The translations under genes and the position numbers were made by a program. Of a stretch of DNA of 64,000 bases, positions 63,275 to 64,000 are shown piece after piece. Every line of letters starts with the position of its first letter. Position 1 is the first letter of the stretch. The notes below the pieces were generated by a model. It was given only the letters and a program-made list of their open reading frames with translations, ran no database searches and was not told the DNA's origin. This DNA comes from Frankia casuarinae (GTDB taxonomy: Bacteria; Actinomycetota; Actinomycetes; Frankiales; Frankiaceae): NCBI RefSeq assembly GCF_000013345.1, contig NC_007777.1:4464001-4528000 (forward strand), written 5' to 3'.

Positions 63275-64000
63275 TCAGCCGACGAGGTCCCGGGCCATCT
63301 GGTCGAGGCTGTCGAGGTAGCGGTCGACATCGGCGTCGGTGTGCTGCACCGACAACGTCCACTCCTCCTCGCGCCCGGGCGCCATGAGGACGTTGCGGTT
63401 GGCGTTGTAGAGCCAGGCCAGTTCGGGCAACTCGGCGTTCTGGTGCGCCATGAACGAGGTGTAGTCACGGATCGGGGCGTCGGTGAAGTGCACGCATCCC
63501 TTCGAGCTGATGCCGACGGTGTAGCCGGGAATGCCGTGCCGGGTCAGGATCTCGTCGCAGCCGGCGGTCAACCGGCCACCCAGCCGATCGAGGTGGGTGT
63601 AGGCGTCGGGAGTGAGCACCTCGAACAGGCTCGCCCGGGCGGCGGCCATGGTCAGCGGGTTGCCGTTGTACGTGCCGACCTGTTTCACCCGGTCCGAGGC
63701 CACGGCCTCCATCAGTTCCGCCGTCGCGCCGATCGCCCCGGACGGCAGCCCGCCACCGAGCGCCTTGGCCAGGGTCACCAGGTCCGGGCGCACGCCGAAC
63801 CTCTCGGTGGCCCCACCGGCCGCCACGCACAGCCCCGTCTTGACCTCGTCGAAGATCAGGATAACCCCGTACCGGGAGGTGATCTCCCGGACCGCCGCCA
63901 GGTAACCGGGCTCCGGCAGGACGACGCCGAGGTTCATCATCGCCGGCTCCATGATCACACAGGCGGGCAGGCGTCCCTCGGCGGCGAGCGCGGCGATCCG
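63275..64000 (-). CDS. Class III aminotransferase, partial (runs off the window)
   Basis: Only the C-terminal 240 or so residues are present; the N-terminus lies beyond base 64000. The PLP-binding Asp is in [11 protein letters not shown] and the Schiff-base Lys in [33 protein letters not shown] follows, as in glutamate-1-semialdehyde aminomutase-like class III enzymes. It starts the operon that ends with the aminobutyraldehyde-type dehydrogenase. The likely reaction is transfer of an amino group from a diamine or omega-amino acid. Confidence 0.85.
   Translation of the reverse strand, partial: RIAALAAEGRLPACVIMEPAMMNLGVVLPEPGYLAAVREITSRYGVILIFDEVKTGLCVAAGGATERFGVRPDLVTLAKALGGGLPSGAIGATAELMEAVASDRVKQVGTYNGNPLTMAAARASLFEVLTPDAYTHLDRLGGRLTAGCDEILTRHGIPGYTVGISSKGCVHFTDAPIRDYTSFMAHQNAELPELAWLYNANRNVLMAPGREEEWTLSVQHTDADVDRYLDSLDQMARDLVG

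Noticed and set aside
1-64000. tRNA or rRNA genes
   Set aside because: No cloverleaf-like segment or rRNA signature was noticed in the intergenic regions read by eye; a covariance-model scan would be the decisive check.

Overview
The window is high-GC actinobacterial DNA, with many GTG starts, start-stop overlaps and mycothiol, WhiB and F420-type genes. A Frankia-like member of the order Frankiales fits best. The genus is an inference from gene content, GC and local gene order; nothing in the sequence proves it.

Region 1 (about 1-9.9 kb) is accessory DNA. After a methyltransferase gene comes a stack of broken mobile elements, all on the minus strand: the 3' half of a group II intron (reverse transcriptase plus RNA domains V and VI), a frameshifted and N-terminally truncated large serine recombinase, a complete ISL3-family IS with a frameshifted transposase, a tyrosine recombinase cut off before its catalytic Tyr by the IS end, and a truncated DUF2637 membrane protein. 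Each sits against or inside the next. Two small membrane proteins and a decayed XRE-type regulator follow.

Region 2 (9.9-28 kb) carries an F420-type oxidoreductase, a membrane GGDEF-EAL c-di-GMP enzyme overlapping aat, an alpha-oxoamine synthase-like enzyme, another methyltransferase, and the most unusual pair in the window. That pair is a 1.2-kb-residue-class fusion of an endonuclease Q-like PHP nuclease to a UvrD helicase, divergent from a 1,694-residue Upf1-like SF1 helicase that ends in a Vsr/MTES-type nuclease domain. A formamidase-like gene converges on the latter.

Region 3 (28-43 kb) is core metabolism and regulation: thiL behind a perfect 23-bp palindrome, the multifunctional 2-oxoglutarate enzyme kgd, a DUF6104 protein, a quinone-oxidoreductase-like enzyme, malic enzyme, rfbC with an acetyltransferase, an RsbW/SigF-type anti-sigma and sigma pair, a lipid kinase and a glycerophosphodiesterase.

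Region 4 (43.6-59.7 kb) is a conserved redox and signalling block: whiB1, pdtaS, a biotinyl carrier protein, bL37, rsrA, sigR, then aroA, rsgA and hisN. Between pdtaS and the biotinyl protein lies a complete biotin block (bioF, bioD, bioB and the auxiliary gene bsaP) together with a PAS-GAF-PP2C phosphatase. In Mycobacterium tuberculosis whiB1, pdtaS and the biotinyl protein gene are direct neighbours, so the biotin genes look inserted beside their own client protein. bioF and bioD are joined by two six-codon minicistrons made by a 17-bp tandem duplication, and a perfect 28-bp palindrome precedes bioB.

Region 5 (59.7-64 kb) holds a small unknown protein, an alpha/beta hydrolase, and an aminobutyraldehyde-type dehydrogenase operon with a class III aminotransferase that runs off the window.

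Tandem duplications of 9-19 bp recur more than ten times, mostly at gene ends and linkers. No tRNA, rRNA or CRISPR array was recognised.
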